64,000 bases of DNA, taken from the NCBI RefSeq assembly GCF_008932245.1, contig NZ_CP034909.1:1302001-1366000 (forward strand). The letters are read 5' to 3'. The translations under genes and the position numbers were made by a program. Positions within the stretch are counted from its first letter, which is position 1; each line of letters begins with the position of its first letter. Below, piece by piece: positions 32,311-42,583 of the stretch. The DNA is from Sinorhizobium alkalisoli (GTDB lineage: Bacteria > Pseudomonadota > Alphaproteobacteria > Rhizobiales > Rhizobiaceae). The notes below the pieces were generated by a model. That model had not been told where the DNA came from. It saw only the letters and a list, made by a program, of their open reading frames with translations, and searched no databases.

Positions 32311-33230
32311 TGGGCATCGTCGAAGCAATTCTCCTGAGCGTCATCACCGCGGCAACGCCGCTGGTGCTTGCGGCCGCCGGCGAACTCGTCGCAGAGCGGT
32401 CCGGCGTGCTCAATCTCGGTGTCGAAGGCATGATGATCATGGGGGCGGTCTGCGCCTTCGCGGCCACCCAGATCACCGGCTCGCCCTATCTCGGGGTTCT
32501 TGCCGGCATTGCCGCGGGTGCCTTGTTTTCGCTCCTCTTCGGCGTCCTTACACTGACGCTTGTTGCCAACCAGGTGGCGACCGGTCTGGCGCTGACGCTG
32601 CTTGGCCTCGGCGCGTCCGGCATGATCGGCGAGAGCTTTCTCGGCATGCAGGGAATCAAGCTGCAGCCGATTGCCATTCCGCTCCTGTCGGAAATCCCCG
32701 TCGTCGGTCCGCTCCTCTTCCGGCAGGATGCGATCTTCTATCTTTCGATCGCGATCGTTGCCGGCGTCCATTGGTTCCTGTTTTCAAGCCGCGCCGGGCT
32801 GAAGCTCAGGGCGGTCGGCGACAGCCATGCCTCGGCGCATGCGCTGGGTGTCGACGTTATCCGCACCCGCTATCTGGCGGTTCTCTTCGGCGGCGCCTGT
32901 GCCGGCCTCGCGGGTGCACAGCTCTCGCTGGTCTACACGCCGCAATGGGTGGAGAACATGTCGGCCGGCCGCGGCTGGATCGCGCTGGCGCTCGTGGTGT
33001 TTTCGTCCTGGCGGCCGTGGCGTGTGGTCGCGGGCGGCTATCTCTTCGGGGCCGTCTCGATCAGCCAGCTTCACGCGCAAGCCTTCGGCATCGGCATCCC
33101 GTCGCAGTTCCTTTCTTCGCTTCCCTATGTGGCGACAATTGTCGTACTCATACTGATATCGCACAACCGGCGGATGACCTTGATCAATACGCCGGCATCG
33201 CTCGGCAAGCCGTTCGTGCCGGATCGGTGA
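32310..33230 (+). CDS. BMP-type ABC transporter permease 2
   Basis: The 306-residue polytopic protein starts ATG overlapping the previous stop by one base. Motifs are ERSGVLNLGVEGMMIMGAVCAF and LRAVGDSHASAHALGVDVIRTRYLAVLFGGACAGLAGA, the YufQ/BmpG type of the BPD_transp_2 family. The two permeases form the heterodimeric channel. Confidence 0.9.
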   Translation: MGIVEAILLSVITAATPLVLAAAGELVAERSGVLNLGVEGMMIMGAVCAFAATQITGSPYLGVLAGIAAGALFSLLFGVLTLTLVANQVATGLALTLLGLGASGMIGESFLGMQGIKLQPIAIPLLSEIPVVGPLLFRQDAIFYLSIAIVAGVHWFLFSSRAGLKLRAVGDSHASAHALGVDVIRTRYLAVLFGGACAGLAGAQLSLVYTPQWVENMSAGRGWIALALVVFSSWRPWRVVAGGYLFGAVSISQLHAQAFGIGIPSQFLSSLPYVATIVVLILISHNRRMTLINTPASLGKPFVPDR

Positions 33231-33276
33231 ACAACAAGAACCAGACGGCTATTCTCGAACCGACAGAGGTCAAAAA

Positions 33277-34347
33277 ATGAAAAAACTACTCCTCGCCCTC
33301 GCAACCACGACAGCGGTGCTCGGATTTGCAGCGGCCGCAAGCGCACAGGAAAAGGCCAAGATCTGCTTCGTCTATGTGGGCTCCAAGACCGATGGCGGCT
33401 GGACCCAGGCGCATGACATCGGTCGCCAGCAGGTTGAAAACGAGCTCGGCGACAAGGTCGAAACGCAGTTCCTCGAAAACGTGCCGGAAGGACCTGATGC
33501 CGAGCGCGCCATCGAGCGCCTGGCACGCTCGGGCTGCGGCCTGATCTTCACCACGTCCTTCGGCTTCATGGATGCGACGATCACCATCGCGCAGAAATTC
33601 CCGGACGTGAAGTTCGAACATGCGACCGGCTACAAGACCGCGCCGAATGTCGCCACCTACAACAGCCGTTTCTATGAGGGCCGCTACATCCAGGGCCAGA
33701 TCGCGGCGAAGATGTCGGAGAAGGGCGTCGCCGGCTACATCGCGTCCTTCCCGATCCCGGAAGTGGTGATGGGTATCAATTCCTTCGTGATCGGAGCCCG
33801 CTCGGTCAATCCCGACTTCAAGATCAAGGTCATTTGGGCCAACACCTGGTTCGACCCGGGCAAGGAAGCCGACGCCGCCAAGGCGCTGATCGACCAGGGC
33901 GTCGATATCCTGACCCAGCACACCGACACGACCGCGCCGATGCAGGTCGCCGCCGAACGCGGGATCAAGGCATTCGGTCAGGCGTCGGACATGATCGCAG
34001 CCGGTCCTAAGACGCAGCTGACGGCGATCGTCGATACCTGGGGTGCCTATTACGTGAAGCGCGCCCAGGCGTTCCTCGACGGAACCTGGGAATCGACCTC
34101 GAGCTGGGATGGCCTCAAGGATGGTATCCTGACCATGGCGCCCTACACGAACATGCCCGATGACGTGAAGGCAATGGCTGAAGCGACGGAAGCCAAGATC
34201 AAGTCCGGCGAATTGAAGCCCTTCACCGGCCCGCTCAACAAGCAGGATGGCAGCCCGTGGCTCAAGGAAGGCGAGACCGCCGACGACGCCACGCTTCTCG
34301 GCATGAACTTCTATGTCGAGGGCGTGGACGACAAGCTGCCGCAATAA
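33277..34347 (+). CDS. BMP-family ABC transporter substrate-binding protein
   Basis: The 356-residue protein has a Sec signal peptide (MKKLLLALATTTAVLGFAAAASA) and no lipobox Cys. The PnrA/BMP domain is visible as ICFVYVGSKTDGGWTQAHDIGRQ, GLIFTTSFGFMDATITIAQKFP and FYEGRYIQGQIAAKMSEKGVAG. The family binds purine nucleosides in spirochaetes, and relatives in rhizobia may bind other nucleosides or related compounds. It is the last gene of the operon, placed before the terminator at 34377. Confidence 0.9.
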   Translation: MKKLLLALATTTAVLGFAAAASAQEKAKICFVYVGSKTDGGWTQAHDIGRQQVENELGDKVETQFLENVPEGPDAERAIERLARSGCGLIFTTSFGFMDATITIAQKFPDVKFEHATGYKTAPNVATYNSRFYEGRYIQGQIAAKMSEKGVAGYIASFPIPEVVMGINSFVIGARSVNPDFKIKVIWANTWFDPGKEADAAKALIDQGVDILTQHTDTTAPMQVAAERGIKAFGQASDMIAAGPKTQLTAIVDTWGAYYVKRAQAFLDGTWESTSSWDGLKDGILTMAPYTNMPDDVKAMAEATEAKIKSGELKPFTGPLNKQDGSPWLKEGETADDATLLGMNFYVEGVDDKLPQ

Positions 34348-34376
34348 GCTGCACCCGCCGATGGTGATTGCGCCTG

Positions 34377-34404
34377 AAAACCCCGCGCTCCAACGCGGGG
34401 TTTT
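34377..34404 (+). terminator. rho-independent terminator of the BMP operon
   Basis: CCCCGCG (34381-34387) pairs with CGCGGGG (34394-34400), extended by AAAA/TTTT. The 3' end is TTTTCTG. It lies 30 bp after the binding-protein stop. Confidence 0.9.
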
Positions 34405-34528
34405 CTGCTGCATAACGCCTCTGCGGCCCGCACGCGAGACTTTCAAGAATCGCATATTCGATCTAGAGTTTATATGCGATTGTTCTGATGTGGCGTGAGC
34501 AACTGCGCCCGTGACCGGGAGGGGAGGG

Positions 34529-35281
34529 GTGAAGAGCTTGCTTGAGACCGTGATATCCGGGACGCCGAAACGGACGAGCCATGCGCAGGTGGTGGATCAA
34601 CTTGGCAAGGCCATCGTTTCGGGGGAATTTCCGGTCGGGAGCATATTGCCGGGCGACCCAGAGCTGGCTGCACGCTTCCGGGTGTCGCGGACGGTCCTGC
34701 GGGAGGCGATGAAGACGCTTGCCGCCAAGGGCATGGTCGTTCCGCGCGCCCGAATCGGCACGCGTGTCACGCCTCGCAAGGAGTGGAACCTGTTCGACGC
34801 GGATATCCTGACCTGGCATTTTGCTTGCGGGGTGGACGAGGAATTTCTCCAGCACCTCAGCGAGGTGCGCCTTGCCTTCGAGACCCATGCCGCCGCACTT
34901 GCGGCTAGAAACGCGTCCGATGCGGAAATCGCCACGATGATGCGCCTCGCGGTGGCGATGGGCCATGCGAATCATACGGCGGAAACGCTCGCCGAGGCCG
35001 ATCTCAAGTTCCATCTTGCGCTTCTCGATGCATCCGGAAATCCGTTCCTCAGGACGGTCGGCAGCCTGATCGAGGCCGCCCTCGTCGGTGTTTTCCGGCT
35101 GAGTTCGCCCACGGACGATGTAGGCGGCATCGACGAGGTTGCGCAGAATCACATCCACATCGTCGAGGAGATCGGCAAGAGGGACGAGGCCGGCGCCCGG
35201 CAGGCGATGGAATACGTCATCCGATACGGGCGCGACCGCATCCATCGGGCATTGCACGCCGAAACAGGCGAGGGGGCGTGA
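34529..35281 (+). CDS. FadR/GntR-family transcriptional regulator
   Basis: The 250-residue protein has a winged HTH (SHAQVVDQLGKAIVSGEFPVGSIL, DPELAARFRVSRTVLREAMKTLAAKGMVVPRARIGTRV). An all-helical FCD domain follows (LTWHFACG, EVRLAFETHAAALAARNASDAEI, DLKFHLALLDASGNPFL, NHIHIVEEIGKRD), with the metal-binding Asp and His of the FCD family. I chose GTG at 34529, close to a GGGAGG tract, over GTG at 34511. Regulators with this WNLFDADILTWHF segment often control sugar-acid or galactonate use. No such operon lies beside it. Confidence 0.85.
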   Translation: MKSLLETVISGTPKRTSHAQVVDQLGKAIVSGEFPVGSILPGDPELAARFRVSRTVLREAMKTLAAKGMVVPRARIGTRVTPRKEWNLFDADILTWHFACGVDEEFLQHLSEVRLAFETHAAALAARNASDAEIATMMRLAVAMGHANHTAETLAEADLKFHLALLDASGNPFLRTVGSLIEAALVGVFRLSSPTDDVGGIDEVAQNHIHIVEEIGKRDEAGARQAMEYVIRYGRDRIHRALHAETGEGA

Positions 35282-35382
35282 CCCGCTGCATCACCACCTG
35301 ATCTTGCCCTGACCTCTATTCAGGCCTATCTGGAGAGCAGCCGCTCCGGATCGGGCAGCTTCCCTCAACGGTAATCGGGATC

Positions 35383-36678
35383 ATGTCCGAGTTCTTCGTC
35401 ATCTTTCTGCTCCTGCTGATCAACGCCTTCTTTGCGCTTTCGGAACTTGCAGTCGTCTCGGCAAGCAAGCCGCTGCTGCGCCAGATGGTGAAGCAGGGGA
35501 ACCGGCGCGCGGAAGGCGCGCTGAAGCTCGCCGAGGATCCAGGCAAGTTCCTGTCCACGGTCCAGGTCGGAATTACGCTCGTCGGCATTCTGGCGGGCGC
35601 CTATGGCGGCGCGACCATAGCCGCAAAATTAGCACCGGTGCTCGATCAGGTGATGTGGATCAACCCCTATGGCAACACCGTTGCGGTGGCTCTCGTCGTC
35701 ACGCTCATCACCTTCCTGTCGGTCGTCATCGGCGAGCTCATTCCCAAGCAGATCGCACTGCGCAATCCTGAAGGACTGGCGCTCTTCGTCGCGACCCCGA
35801 TGACCTGGCTTTCGCGATTTACGGCGCCGGTCGTCTATGTGTTCGAGACTGCTGCAGCTCTCGCGATCCGGCTGATGGGCATGCGGCCGGATGACGTCGA
35901 TCGCGTGACGGAAGAGGAAGTGCAGGCCATCATGGCGGAGGGCGTGGAAAGCGGCGCCATCGAAAAGAGCGAGCATGAGATGTTGCGGCGGATCATCCGC
36001 CTCGGCGATCGCAGCGTCAAATCGATCATGACTCACCGGACCGAGGTGAGCTTCATCGACGTTGCCGACAGTCCGGAGACGATCGGCCGCAAGGTCCGTG
36101 ACTTCGGCCACTCGCGCTACCCCGTGGTCGAGGGCCCGACCGGCGAGGTGATCGGAGCGGTCCTCGTCAAGGAGATATTGAACGCGCCTTTGGCTCCGCC
36201 CTTCGACCTGCGCAACTATGTCCGCGAAATCCTGACGCTTCCCGAGACCGTCTCCTGCCTGAAGGCGCTCGAGGCATTCAAGACTTCGCCCATCGACATG
36301 GCAATGATCGTCGACGAATATGGCAGCATGGAAGGGATCATCACCACTGCCGACATACTGGAGGCCATCGTCGGCGTGATGCCTTCGAACTACGACGACG
36401 CCGAGCACGCGCCGATCCGCCAGCGCGAAGATGGCAGCTATCTTGTCGACGGCCGGACGTCGATCGATGAAATCAATCTGCAAATCGGTATTGAAGGCAT
36501 CGATCCGGACGCCGATTTCGAGACGATAGCCGGCTTTCTCGTGCATGAACTGCGCAAGTCCCCGGAAGAGGGCGACCGGGTCGAGGCCTATGGCTATCGC
36601 TTCGAGGTCGTCGACATGGACGGCCGACGCATCGACAAGATCCTCGTCAGCCGCGGCCCGGAAGACAGTCCGGCCTGA
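35383..36678 (+). CDS. TlyC/CorC-type hemolysin-family membrane protein (DUF21-CBS-CorC_HlyC)
   Basis: The 431-residue protein has DUF21 in the N-terminal ~190 residues with four hydrophobic segments (FVIFLLLLINAFFALSELAVV). A CBS pair follows (MTHRTEVSFIDV, VSCLKALEAFKTSPIDMAMIVDEYGSMEGIITTADILEAIVG). The C-terminal CorC_HlyC domain has FETIAGFLVHELRKSPEEGDRV. Such proteins export magnesium or cobalt, and hemolytic activity is historical naming. It is a single gene. Confidence 0.9.
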   Translation: MSEFFVIFLLLLINAFFALSELAVVSASKPLLRQMVKQGNRRAEGALKLAEDPGKFLSTVQVGITLVGILAGAYGGATIAAKLAPVLDQVMWINPYGNTVAVALVVTLITFLSVVIGELIPKQIALRNPEGLALFVATPMTWLSRFTAPVVYVFETAAALAIRLMGMRPDDVDRVTEEEVQAIMAEGVESGAIEKSEHEMLRRIIRLGDRSVKSIMTHRTEVSFIDVADSPETIGRKVRDFGHSRYPVVEGPTGEVIGAVLVKEILNAPLAPPFDLRNYVREILTLPETVSCLKALEAFKTSPIDMAMIVDEYGSMEGIITTADILEAIVGVMPSNYDDAEHAPIRQREDGSYLVDGRTSIDEINLQIGIEGIDPDADFETIAGFLVHELRKSPEEGDRVEAYGYRFEVVDMDGRRIDKILVSRGPEDSPA

Positions 36679-36776
36679 TCGGCAATAGGTGAGGGAAAAG
36701 GCCGAGACACGGAGGATTCTCTCGGCGCCGCATGATGGCAAAAAATGGCCGAACTCGAGTTTATGCGCTCCGCGTC

Positions 36777-37997
36777 TTATACGGGTTCCCGCAGCTTCAG
36801 CACCGGACATAAATCTCCGGTCGCGGCAGCGGGTGCTTGCGGCGGTCGAACGATCAAGCCGTCCGATTGCGCGAAGATCTTGGTCATCGACGAATCCTGG
36901 CGCGAGAAGGGTTCCGCCAGGAGCGAGCCGTCGGGCCCGACAGTGAGGCGCGCGCGAATGTAGTCCTGGCGGCGGTCGTTGGCGGGCAAGTCCGCGGCGA
37001 GACGGGCGGTGGTCAAGCGGGAGCGCGGAGGAAGATGTGCGAGCTTCCGGGTCAAGGGTTCGAGGAATAGCAGGGCGCAGACAAGGCTCGAGACCGGATT
37101 GCCCGGTAGTCCGAGCACCGTGATTCCAGCGAGCTCTCCCACCATCAACGGTTTTCCCGGCCGCATGGCGATGCGCCAGAAGTCAAGCGTCATGCCGCAC
37201 CCAAGAAGCGTCGACTGAACGAGGTCGTGATCGCCGACGGAGGCGCCGCCAAGCGTGACGAGCACATCAATGTCGGCTGATTGAGCCTCGGCAACGGCAG
37301 CAGCGATTGCGGCGCGGTCGTCCGCGACGATGCCGAGGTCCAGAATCTCCGCGCCATTTTCGCGCGCGATCGCGGCGACACCGAACGTGTTCGAAGCGAT
37401 GATCTGGTCGGGGCCGGGCGAACTGCCGGGGGGCAAGAGCTCGTCGCCGGTGGCGAGGATCGCGATCCTCGGACGCCCAAATACCGGCAGGCAGTCGTGG
37501 TTCATGCTGGCGGCGAGCGTCAGTCGGCCGGCATCGAGCACGCTTCCGCCGAAGAGCGCCAATTCCCCCGCCTCGAAATCCTGGCCGGACAGGCGGATAT
37601 GACGCCCCTTCGCGGGCGCGAAGAGTGTGCGGACACGCGCGCCTTCAAGGATCTCGATATCCTCCTGGACGATGACGGTATCTGCGCCGGTGGGAAGGGG
37701 CGCGCCGGTGAAGATGCGCACGGCCTCGCCGCGCTTCACCTCGCCGCGAAAACCGCGTCCCGCGGCGGACTGACCGATAACCGCCAGCTCCGCGCCGATC
37801 TCGGCGATGTCCTCGTGGCGGACGGCATAGCCGTCCATGGCGGAATTGTCGAAAGCGGGGTGGGTGAGGCGAGCGGCCAAGTCTTCAGCGAGAACACGGC
37901 CAAGGCAGTCATGCAATGCAAGCCGTTCCGTTTCCTCGCGCGGGCGGGCCTTGGCAAGAACCCTGGCCAGGGCCTCTTCGACCGGAAGCAGGGACAT
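36777..37997 (-). CDS. moeA: molybdopterin molybdenumtransferase
   Basis: The 406-residue enzyme inserts molybdate into adenylylated molybdopterin. The family motifs are FDNSAMDGYAVR, RIFTGAPLPTGADTVIVQED, AILATGDELLPPG and TLGGASVGDHDL. The C-terminal domain follows VLGLPGNPVSSLVCALLF. Its start overlaps the moaC stop (TGATG), making it the last gene of the ppiD-trpD-trpC-moaC-moeA run. Confidence 0.95.
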   Translation of the reverse strand: MSLLPVEEALARVLAKARPREETERLALHDCLGRVLAEDLAARLTHPAFDNSAMDGYAVRHEDIAEIGAELAVIGQSAAGRGFRGEVKRGEAVRIFTGAPLPTGADTVIVQEDIEILEGARVRTLFAPAKGRHIRLSGQDFEAGELALFGGSVLDAGRLTLAASMNHDCLPVFGRPRIAILATGDELLPPGSSPGPDQIIASNTFGVAAIARENGAEILDLGIVADDRAAIAAAVAEAQSADIDVLVTLGGASVGDHDLVQSTLLGCGMTLDFWRIAMRPGKPLMVGELAGITVLGLPGNPVSSLVCALLFLEPLTRKLAHLPPRSRLTTARLAADLPANDRRQDYIRARLTVGPDGSLLAEPFSRQDSSMTKIFAQSDGLIVRPPQAPAAATGDLCPVLKLREPV

Positions 37998-38491
37998 CAG
38001 CGCCGGTCCCCCTCGCGCCGATAGTCGCCCGATCGGCCGCCCGACTTGCTGACGAGCCGGACGCCGCCGATCTCCATCTCCCGATCCGCGGCCTTGGCCA
38101 TGTCGTAGATCGTGAGGCAGGCGACGCTGACCGCCGTCAGCGCTTCCATTTCGACGCCGGTGCGCCCATTTAGCTTTGCCATCGCCTCTACCCGCAGGCC
38201 GGGCAGCGCGGCGTCCGGAGCGATATCGACCGAAACCTTGGTGAGCATCAGCGGGTGGCAGAGCGGTATCAGGTTCGCCGTCTGCTTGGCCGCCATGATG
38301 CCGGCAAGCCGGGCGGTGCCGATGACGTCGCCCTTCTTGGCATCGCCTTCGAGGATCAGGGCCAAGGTTTCCGGCCGCATTCGAACGAAGCCTTCGGCGA
38401 CGGCAACGCGGACCGTTTCCGCCTTGTCGCCGACATCGACCATGTTGGCTTCGCCGGTACTGTCGATATGGCTGAGTCGAGGTTCGTTCAT
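37997..38491 (-). CDS. moaC: cyclic pyranopterin monophosphate synthase
   Basis: The 164-residue enzyme completes formation of the pyranopterin ring in molybdenum cofactor synthesis with MoaA. Motifs are [43 protein letters not shown] and the closing [12 protein letters not shown]. The start overlaps the trpC stop by four bases (ATGA). The neighbouring moeA completes the pathway, but moaA is not in the window. Confidence 0.95.
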   Translation of the reverse strand: MNEPRLSHIDSTGEANMVDVGDKAETVRVAVAEGFVRMRPETLALILEGDAKKGDVIGTARLAGIMAAKQTANLIPLCHPLMLTKVSVDIAPDAALPGLRVEAMAKLNGRTGVEMEALTAVSVACLTIYDMAKAADREMEIGGVRLVSKSGGRSGDYRREGDRR

Positions 38492-39303
38492 TCTGCTGCC
38501 AAGGCGTCGTCCGCGCCGGTCAACAGCGCGCGCGTCGCCGCCTCCACGTCGCCCTTTCGCATCAGGCTTTCGCCGACGAGAAAGGTGGTGATCCCGCTCT
38601 CTTCGAGGCGTCGGCAGTCGGCATGGGTGAAGATCCCGCTCTCGCCGACAAGCAGCCGATCGGCCGGAACCATCGGCGCCAGGGCTTCGGAAACGGCAAG
38701 GTCAACCTCGAAGGTCCTAAGGTTGCGATTGTTGATGCCGACGAGAGGCGAGGACAGGCGAAGGGCCCTTTCCATCTCGCCTTCGTCATGGACCTCGATG
38801 AGCACGTCCATGCCGAGCGCGATGGCGGCGTCTTCGAGGCGGTGGGCGTCGTCGTCGGATAGCGACGCCATGATCAACAGGATGCAGTCGGCGCCCCAGG
38901 CACGGGCTTCGAATACCTGATAGCTGTCGAACATGAAGTCCTTGCGCAGCGCCGGAAGCGGCGAGGCGGCGCGCCCCGCCGTCAGATATTCCGGCGCACC
39001 CTGGAAGCTCGGCCCATCGGTCAGGACCGAAAGGCAGGCCGCCCCACCTGCAGCATAGGCTTCAGCGAGCGCCGGGGGGTCGAAATCCGGACGGATCAAC
39101 CCTTTCGAGGGGCTCGCCTTCTTGATCTCGGCGATGAGGCCGAACTCGCCCTTCTGGCGTCGCCCGGCAAGGGCCGCATGAAAGCCGCGCGGAGCCGATT
39201 GATCGGCGATCCGCGCCTTCAATTCATCGAGCGGCATGCGCGATTTCGCGGCGGCGATCTCCTCGCGCTTATAGGATTCGATCTTGCGCAGAATATCCGT
39301 CAT
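38488..39303 (-). CDS. trpC: indole-3-glycerol phosphate synthase
   Basis: The 271-residue TIM-barrel enzyme closes the indole ring in tryptophan synthesis. Motifs are [21 protein letters not shown] (catalytic Lys), [36 protein letters not shown] and [13 protein letters not shown]. It is 9 bp after trpD and overlaps moaC, so it is translated from a shared transcript. Confidence 0.96.
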   Translation of the reverse strand: MTDILRKIESYKREEIAAAKSRMPLDELKARIADQSAPRGFHAALAGRRQKGEFGLIAEIKKASPSKGLIRPDFDPPALAEAYAAGGAACLSVLTDGPSFQGAPEYLTAGRAASPLPALRKDFMFDSYQVFEARAWGADCILLIMASLSDDDAHRLEDAAIALGMDVLIEVHDEGEMERALRLSSPLVGINNRNLRTFEVDLAVSEALAPMVPADRLLVGESGIFTHADCRRLEESGITTFLVGESLMRKGDVEAATRALLTGADDALAAE

Positions 39304-39312
39304 ATCCTCTCC

Positions 39313-40326
39313 TCAAGCGGCATTGGAGACGGTGATCAGGCGCTGCAGGGCGGTTTTGGCTGCACCGCTCGAAAGCGATAGGCGCGCAACCGTCATGCCC
39401 TCGGCGAGATCCTTGGCGCGTCCTGCTATCATCAATGAAGCGGCGGCGTTCGCAAGCGAAATGTCTCGATAGGCGTTCTCCTCGCCATCGAGCACCGCCT
39501 GCAAGGCCGCCGCATTATGCGCTCCGTCGCCGCCCTTCAGAGCATCGAGCGTGACAGGGGGGAGGCCGAAATCGGCAGGTGTCAGTTCGAAACTCCTGAT
39601 CTTGCCGTCCTCGAGCGCCGCCACCCTGGTAACCCCGGTCGTGGTGATCTCGTCGAGGCCTTCGCCATGGACGACCCAGACGCTTTCGGAGCCGAGATCA
39701 CGCAAGACCTCGGCGATCGGATCGACCCATTGCGGCGCATAGACGCCGACGAGCTGCCGTTTGACGCCGGCCGGATTGGAGAGGGGACCGAGCAGGTTGA
39801 AGATCGTCCTCGTGCCGAGTTCGACGCGGGTTGGCCCCACGTGGCGCATCGCCGAATGATGCTGCTGGGCAAACATGAAGCCGACGCTGGCCTCGCGAAT
39901 GCAGCGGGCGATCGCTTCTGGGCCGATGTCGAGCTTGACCCCGAGGCAGGAGAGCGCGTCCGCCGTACCGGATTTCGAGCTGAGCGCCCGGTTGCCGTGC
40001 TTGGCGACAGGGACGCCCGCGCCGGCGACGATGAGCGACGCCAGCGTCGAAATATTGTAGGTGCCCGCGCCATCGCCGCCGGTCCCGACGATGTCGATCG
40101 CATTTTCCGGGGCTTCGACCGGCAGCATCCGCGCGCGCATGGCTCCGACGGCGCCGACGATCTCGTCGACGGTTTCGCCGCGGACGCGGAGCGCCATGAG
40201 AAAGCCGCCGATTTGCGAGGGTGTCGCTGCGCCGGACATGATGATCTCGAAGGCGGAGCGCGCGTCGTCGCGGCTGAGGGCCTCACGCGCCGCGACCTTC
40301 GCAACGAACGGCTTCAAATCACTCAT
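39313..40326 (-). CDS. trpD: anthranilate phosphoribosyltransferase
   Basis: The 337-residue enzyme transfers the phosphoribosyl group from PRPP to anthranilate. It carries the glycine-rich PRPP site [17 protein letters not shown] and [61 protein letters not shown] follows. It is 10 bp downstream of ppiD. No trpE or trpG is present in the window. Confidence 0.96.
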   Translation of the reverse strand: MSDLKPFVAKVAAREALSRDDARSAFEIIMSGAATPSQIGGFLMALRVRGETVDEIVGAVGAMRARMLPVEAPENAIDIVGTGGDGAGTYNISTLASLIVAGAGVPVAKHGNRALSSKSGTADALSCLGVKLDIGPEAIARCIREASVGFMFAQQHHSAMRHVGPTRVELGTRTIFNLLGPLSNPAGVKRQLVGVYAPQWVDPIAEVLRDLGSESVWVVHGEGLDEITTTGVTRVAALEDGKIRSFELTPADFGLPPVTLDALKGGDGAHNAAALQAVLDGEENAYRDISLANAAASLMIAGRAKDLAEGMTVARLSLSSGAAKTALQRLITVSNAA

Positions 40327-40336
40327 GCGTCACCCC

Positions 40337-42229
40337 TCACTGCCGCGCCAATGCCTGCTCGGCCAGCGTCTGGTTGATCGATACGCCATAGGCCGCCTGC
40401 AACGTGGACACCATCTGGTCGAGAATGTCGTCTCCGCTGGCGCGGGCGATCGCCTCGATCTGGCGGCTGTCGTCATCGAGGGCACTGGCCGGCGCACTCT
40501 CGTCCACCGCCGTCACCCGAAGGAGGATCTGGCCGTCGCCGTCGATCCCTGGTGCATTGGCGACATGCCCGTTCGGACCGCCGAAGGCTGCGATGATCGC
40601 CGCCTGGCTGAGCGCCGCATCCTCAGTCGAGCGCTTCAGTCCGGTTTTGCTTTCGATCGACAGGCCGAGCTCGGTTGCGATATCGGCAAACGTTTCGCCC
40701 TTCTCGACACGCTCCTTGAGTTCGGCGGCCTTGGCAGCGAGAGCCACGCCCTGCTGTTCGGCGGTCCAGTCGGCCGCCACTTCGTCGCGCACCTCCTCGA
40801 GGCTCCGATCGCGGGCGGGGATCACCTCTTCGAGGTCGAACCAGAGGTATCCGTCGCGTCCGATGTTGACTGCGAGCGTGTCGAGACCGACCTCGGCCTT
40901 GAAGACCTCCTGGAGCAGTTCGCGCTGCTGCGGCAGACCGGTTACGTCGTCGCCGTTCTGGTCCTTGCCGGTGGCATCTATCGCATCGACGGTGACGAGC
41001 TTCAGATTCAGCTGTTCGGCCACTTCCTTGACGGGCACACCTGCGGCGCGTTCGTCCTCGATCTTGGCGTGGAGACCAATAAGCTGGTCCCGCGCGGCGT
41101 CGAGAGCGATCTCCTTGCGCAACTCGTCCTTCACTTCGTCGTAGCTGCGAACGGTTTCCGGGCGGATGTTGGTGACGCGCAGGATGACGGGGCCGAATGC
41201 CCCCTCGACGACCGGCGTCACGCCGCCATCGGCGGGTACGGCGAAGGCGGCATCGGCAACCTTGGGGTCGGGCATGCTCTCCTTGGTGAAGTCACCGAGA
41301 AGAACGTCGCCGGCGCTTTTGCCTTCGGCTTTGATCAAGTCGTCGAATGAGGTGCCGGCGGCAAGCCTTGCCGCCGCGGCGTCGGCCGCTTCGTGCGAGG
41401 GGAAGGCGAGCTGCTCGATGGTTCTCGTCCCGGGCGAGCGGAACCTTTCCTTGCGCTGCTCGTAGTCGGCGCGCACTTCCTCCTCGGAAATGCTCTCGGG
41501 CGCGGCGAGATCTTCCGGCTCGAGCTTGATATAGCTGAACTTGCGATACTCCGGCGCGCGATAGTTCGCCTTGCGACTTTCGAACCAGGGCGCAAGCACG
41601 TCGTCGCCCGGAGCCTTGACCGCATCGATATTGGCGTTCGAGAGCATCAGATAGTCGATGCTGCGGGTCTCGTGACGGTACTTGCCGACCGCCTCGGCAA
41701 GTACGTCCGGAGCCTTGTAACCGTCTGTGATCGCATCGACGACCTGCGAACGCACCGCCACCTGGGCGCGGTTGCGGATGTAGTCCTTTTCGGTGAGGCC
41801 CGCATTGCGAAGCACGCTTGAAAAGGTCAACCGGTCGAACTGGCCGCTGGCGCTGTGAAAGGCCGGATCTTCGCCGATGAGCCTTGCGAGCCGGTCCTCG
41901 GAGAGGCCGAGATTCATGTCCTCGGCGAGTTGGTCGAGAGCCGCGCCGGCGACGAGCTGCGAGTAGACTTGCGCCTCGACGCCGAAGGCACGCGCCTGCT
42001 GCCGCGTAAGCGGCATGCCGAGCTGTCGCGACAGAAGGCTGCGCTGGCGCTCATAGGCGAGGCGGAAATCGCTGGCCGATACCTTGACGTCGCCGACGGT
42101 AACCACAGCGTCGGACGCGCCCCTCACCATCATCGTCTGACCGCCCCACACCATGAATGAGAGGATGAGAATGGCCATCAGGCCTTTGACGACCCGCGTC
42201 CGGGCGGCGTTTCTCAGGGAATCGAGCAT
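40337..42229 (-). CDS. ppiD: PpiD-like peptidyl-prolyl isomerase, SurA_N type
   Basis: The 630-residue protein is anchored by an N-terminal helix (VVKGLMAILILSFMVWGG). A SurA_N-type chaperone region follows (VGDVKVSASDFRLAYERQRSLL, LVAGAALDQLAEDMNLGLS). The parvulin-like domain lies in the middle (TRTIEQLAFPSHEAADAAAARLAAG ... FAVPADGGVTPVVEGAFGPVILRV). It helps fold outer-membrane proteins leaving the Sec channel. It is the first gene of the trp/mo operon, and this order recurs in rhizobia from memory. Confidence 0.88.
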   Translation of the reverse strand: MLDSLRNAARTRVVKGLMAILILSFMVWGGQTMMVRGASDAVVTVGDVKVSASDFRLAYERQRSLLSRQLGMPLTRQQARAFGVEAQVYSQLVAGAALDQLAEDMNLGLSEDRLARLIGEDPAFHSASGQFDRLTFSSVLRNAGLTEKDYIRNRAQVAVRSQVVDAITDGYKAPDVLAEAVGKYRHETRSIDYLMLSNANIDAVKAPGDDVLAPWFESRKANYRAPEYRKFSYIKLEPEDLAAPESISEEEVRADYEQRKERFRSPGTRTIEQLAFPSHEAADAAAARLAAGTSFDDLIKAEGKSAGDVLLGDFTKESMPDPKVADAAFAVPADGGVTPVVEGAFGPVILRVTNIRPETVRSYDEVKDELRKEIALDAARDQLIGLHAKIEDERAAGVPVKEVAEQLNLKLVTVDAIDATGKDQNGDDVTGLPQQRELLQEVFKAEVGLDTLAVNIGRDGYLWFDLEEVIPARDRSLEEVRDEVAADWTAEQQGVALAAKAAELKERVEKGETFADIATELGLSIESKTGLKRSTEDAALSQAAIIAAFGGPNGHVANAPGIDGDGQILLRVTAVDESAPASALDDDSRQIEAIARASGDDILDQMVSTLQAAYGVSINQTLAEQALARQ

Positions 42230-42583
42230 GGGGGCAGAAAACCTCGTTGCAGTACAGCGGCATAGAGCCGAACGAGTTCGTTCCTTAGAACAAACCGGAC
42301 GGGAATTGAAGGGCGCTATGATGCAAATTGCTTGATCCGTTCGGACTTGGGCGCTTGACCGGCTCGCTCATGCGTATTCGGCCATCTCATGGCTGCCTGT
42401 TTCCTGCGAAGCGACGATCGGCGGGGTAGGCGCAAACAGGAAAGAGCGTGTCGATTTCGTTAGCCGGCAACTGAAAACGATCTATAGGATTATCCGCTTT
42501 CCCTTATAGCAATTGGTCGGGAATCGTGTCTTCGATAGTGCTCCAGCAATCCCATTCTCCGTGGCCCTTACGGAACTAATGCC
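42230..42583. other. 354-bp divergent promoter region
   Basis: This lies between ppiD (minus) and the Na/Pi cotransporter gene (plus). No gene, tRNA or Pho box was recognised. An AT-rich patch (42480-42510) is the best place for a plus-strand promoter. Two partly matching CTGTTTCCTG/AAACAGGAAAG copies flank 42400-42445. Confidence 0.4.

Noticed and set aside
42230..42583. Pho box upstream of the Na/Pi cotransporter gene
   Set aside because: No pair of CTGTCAT-like repeats with 11-bp spacing was found.
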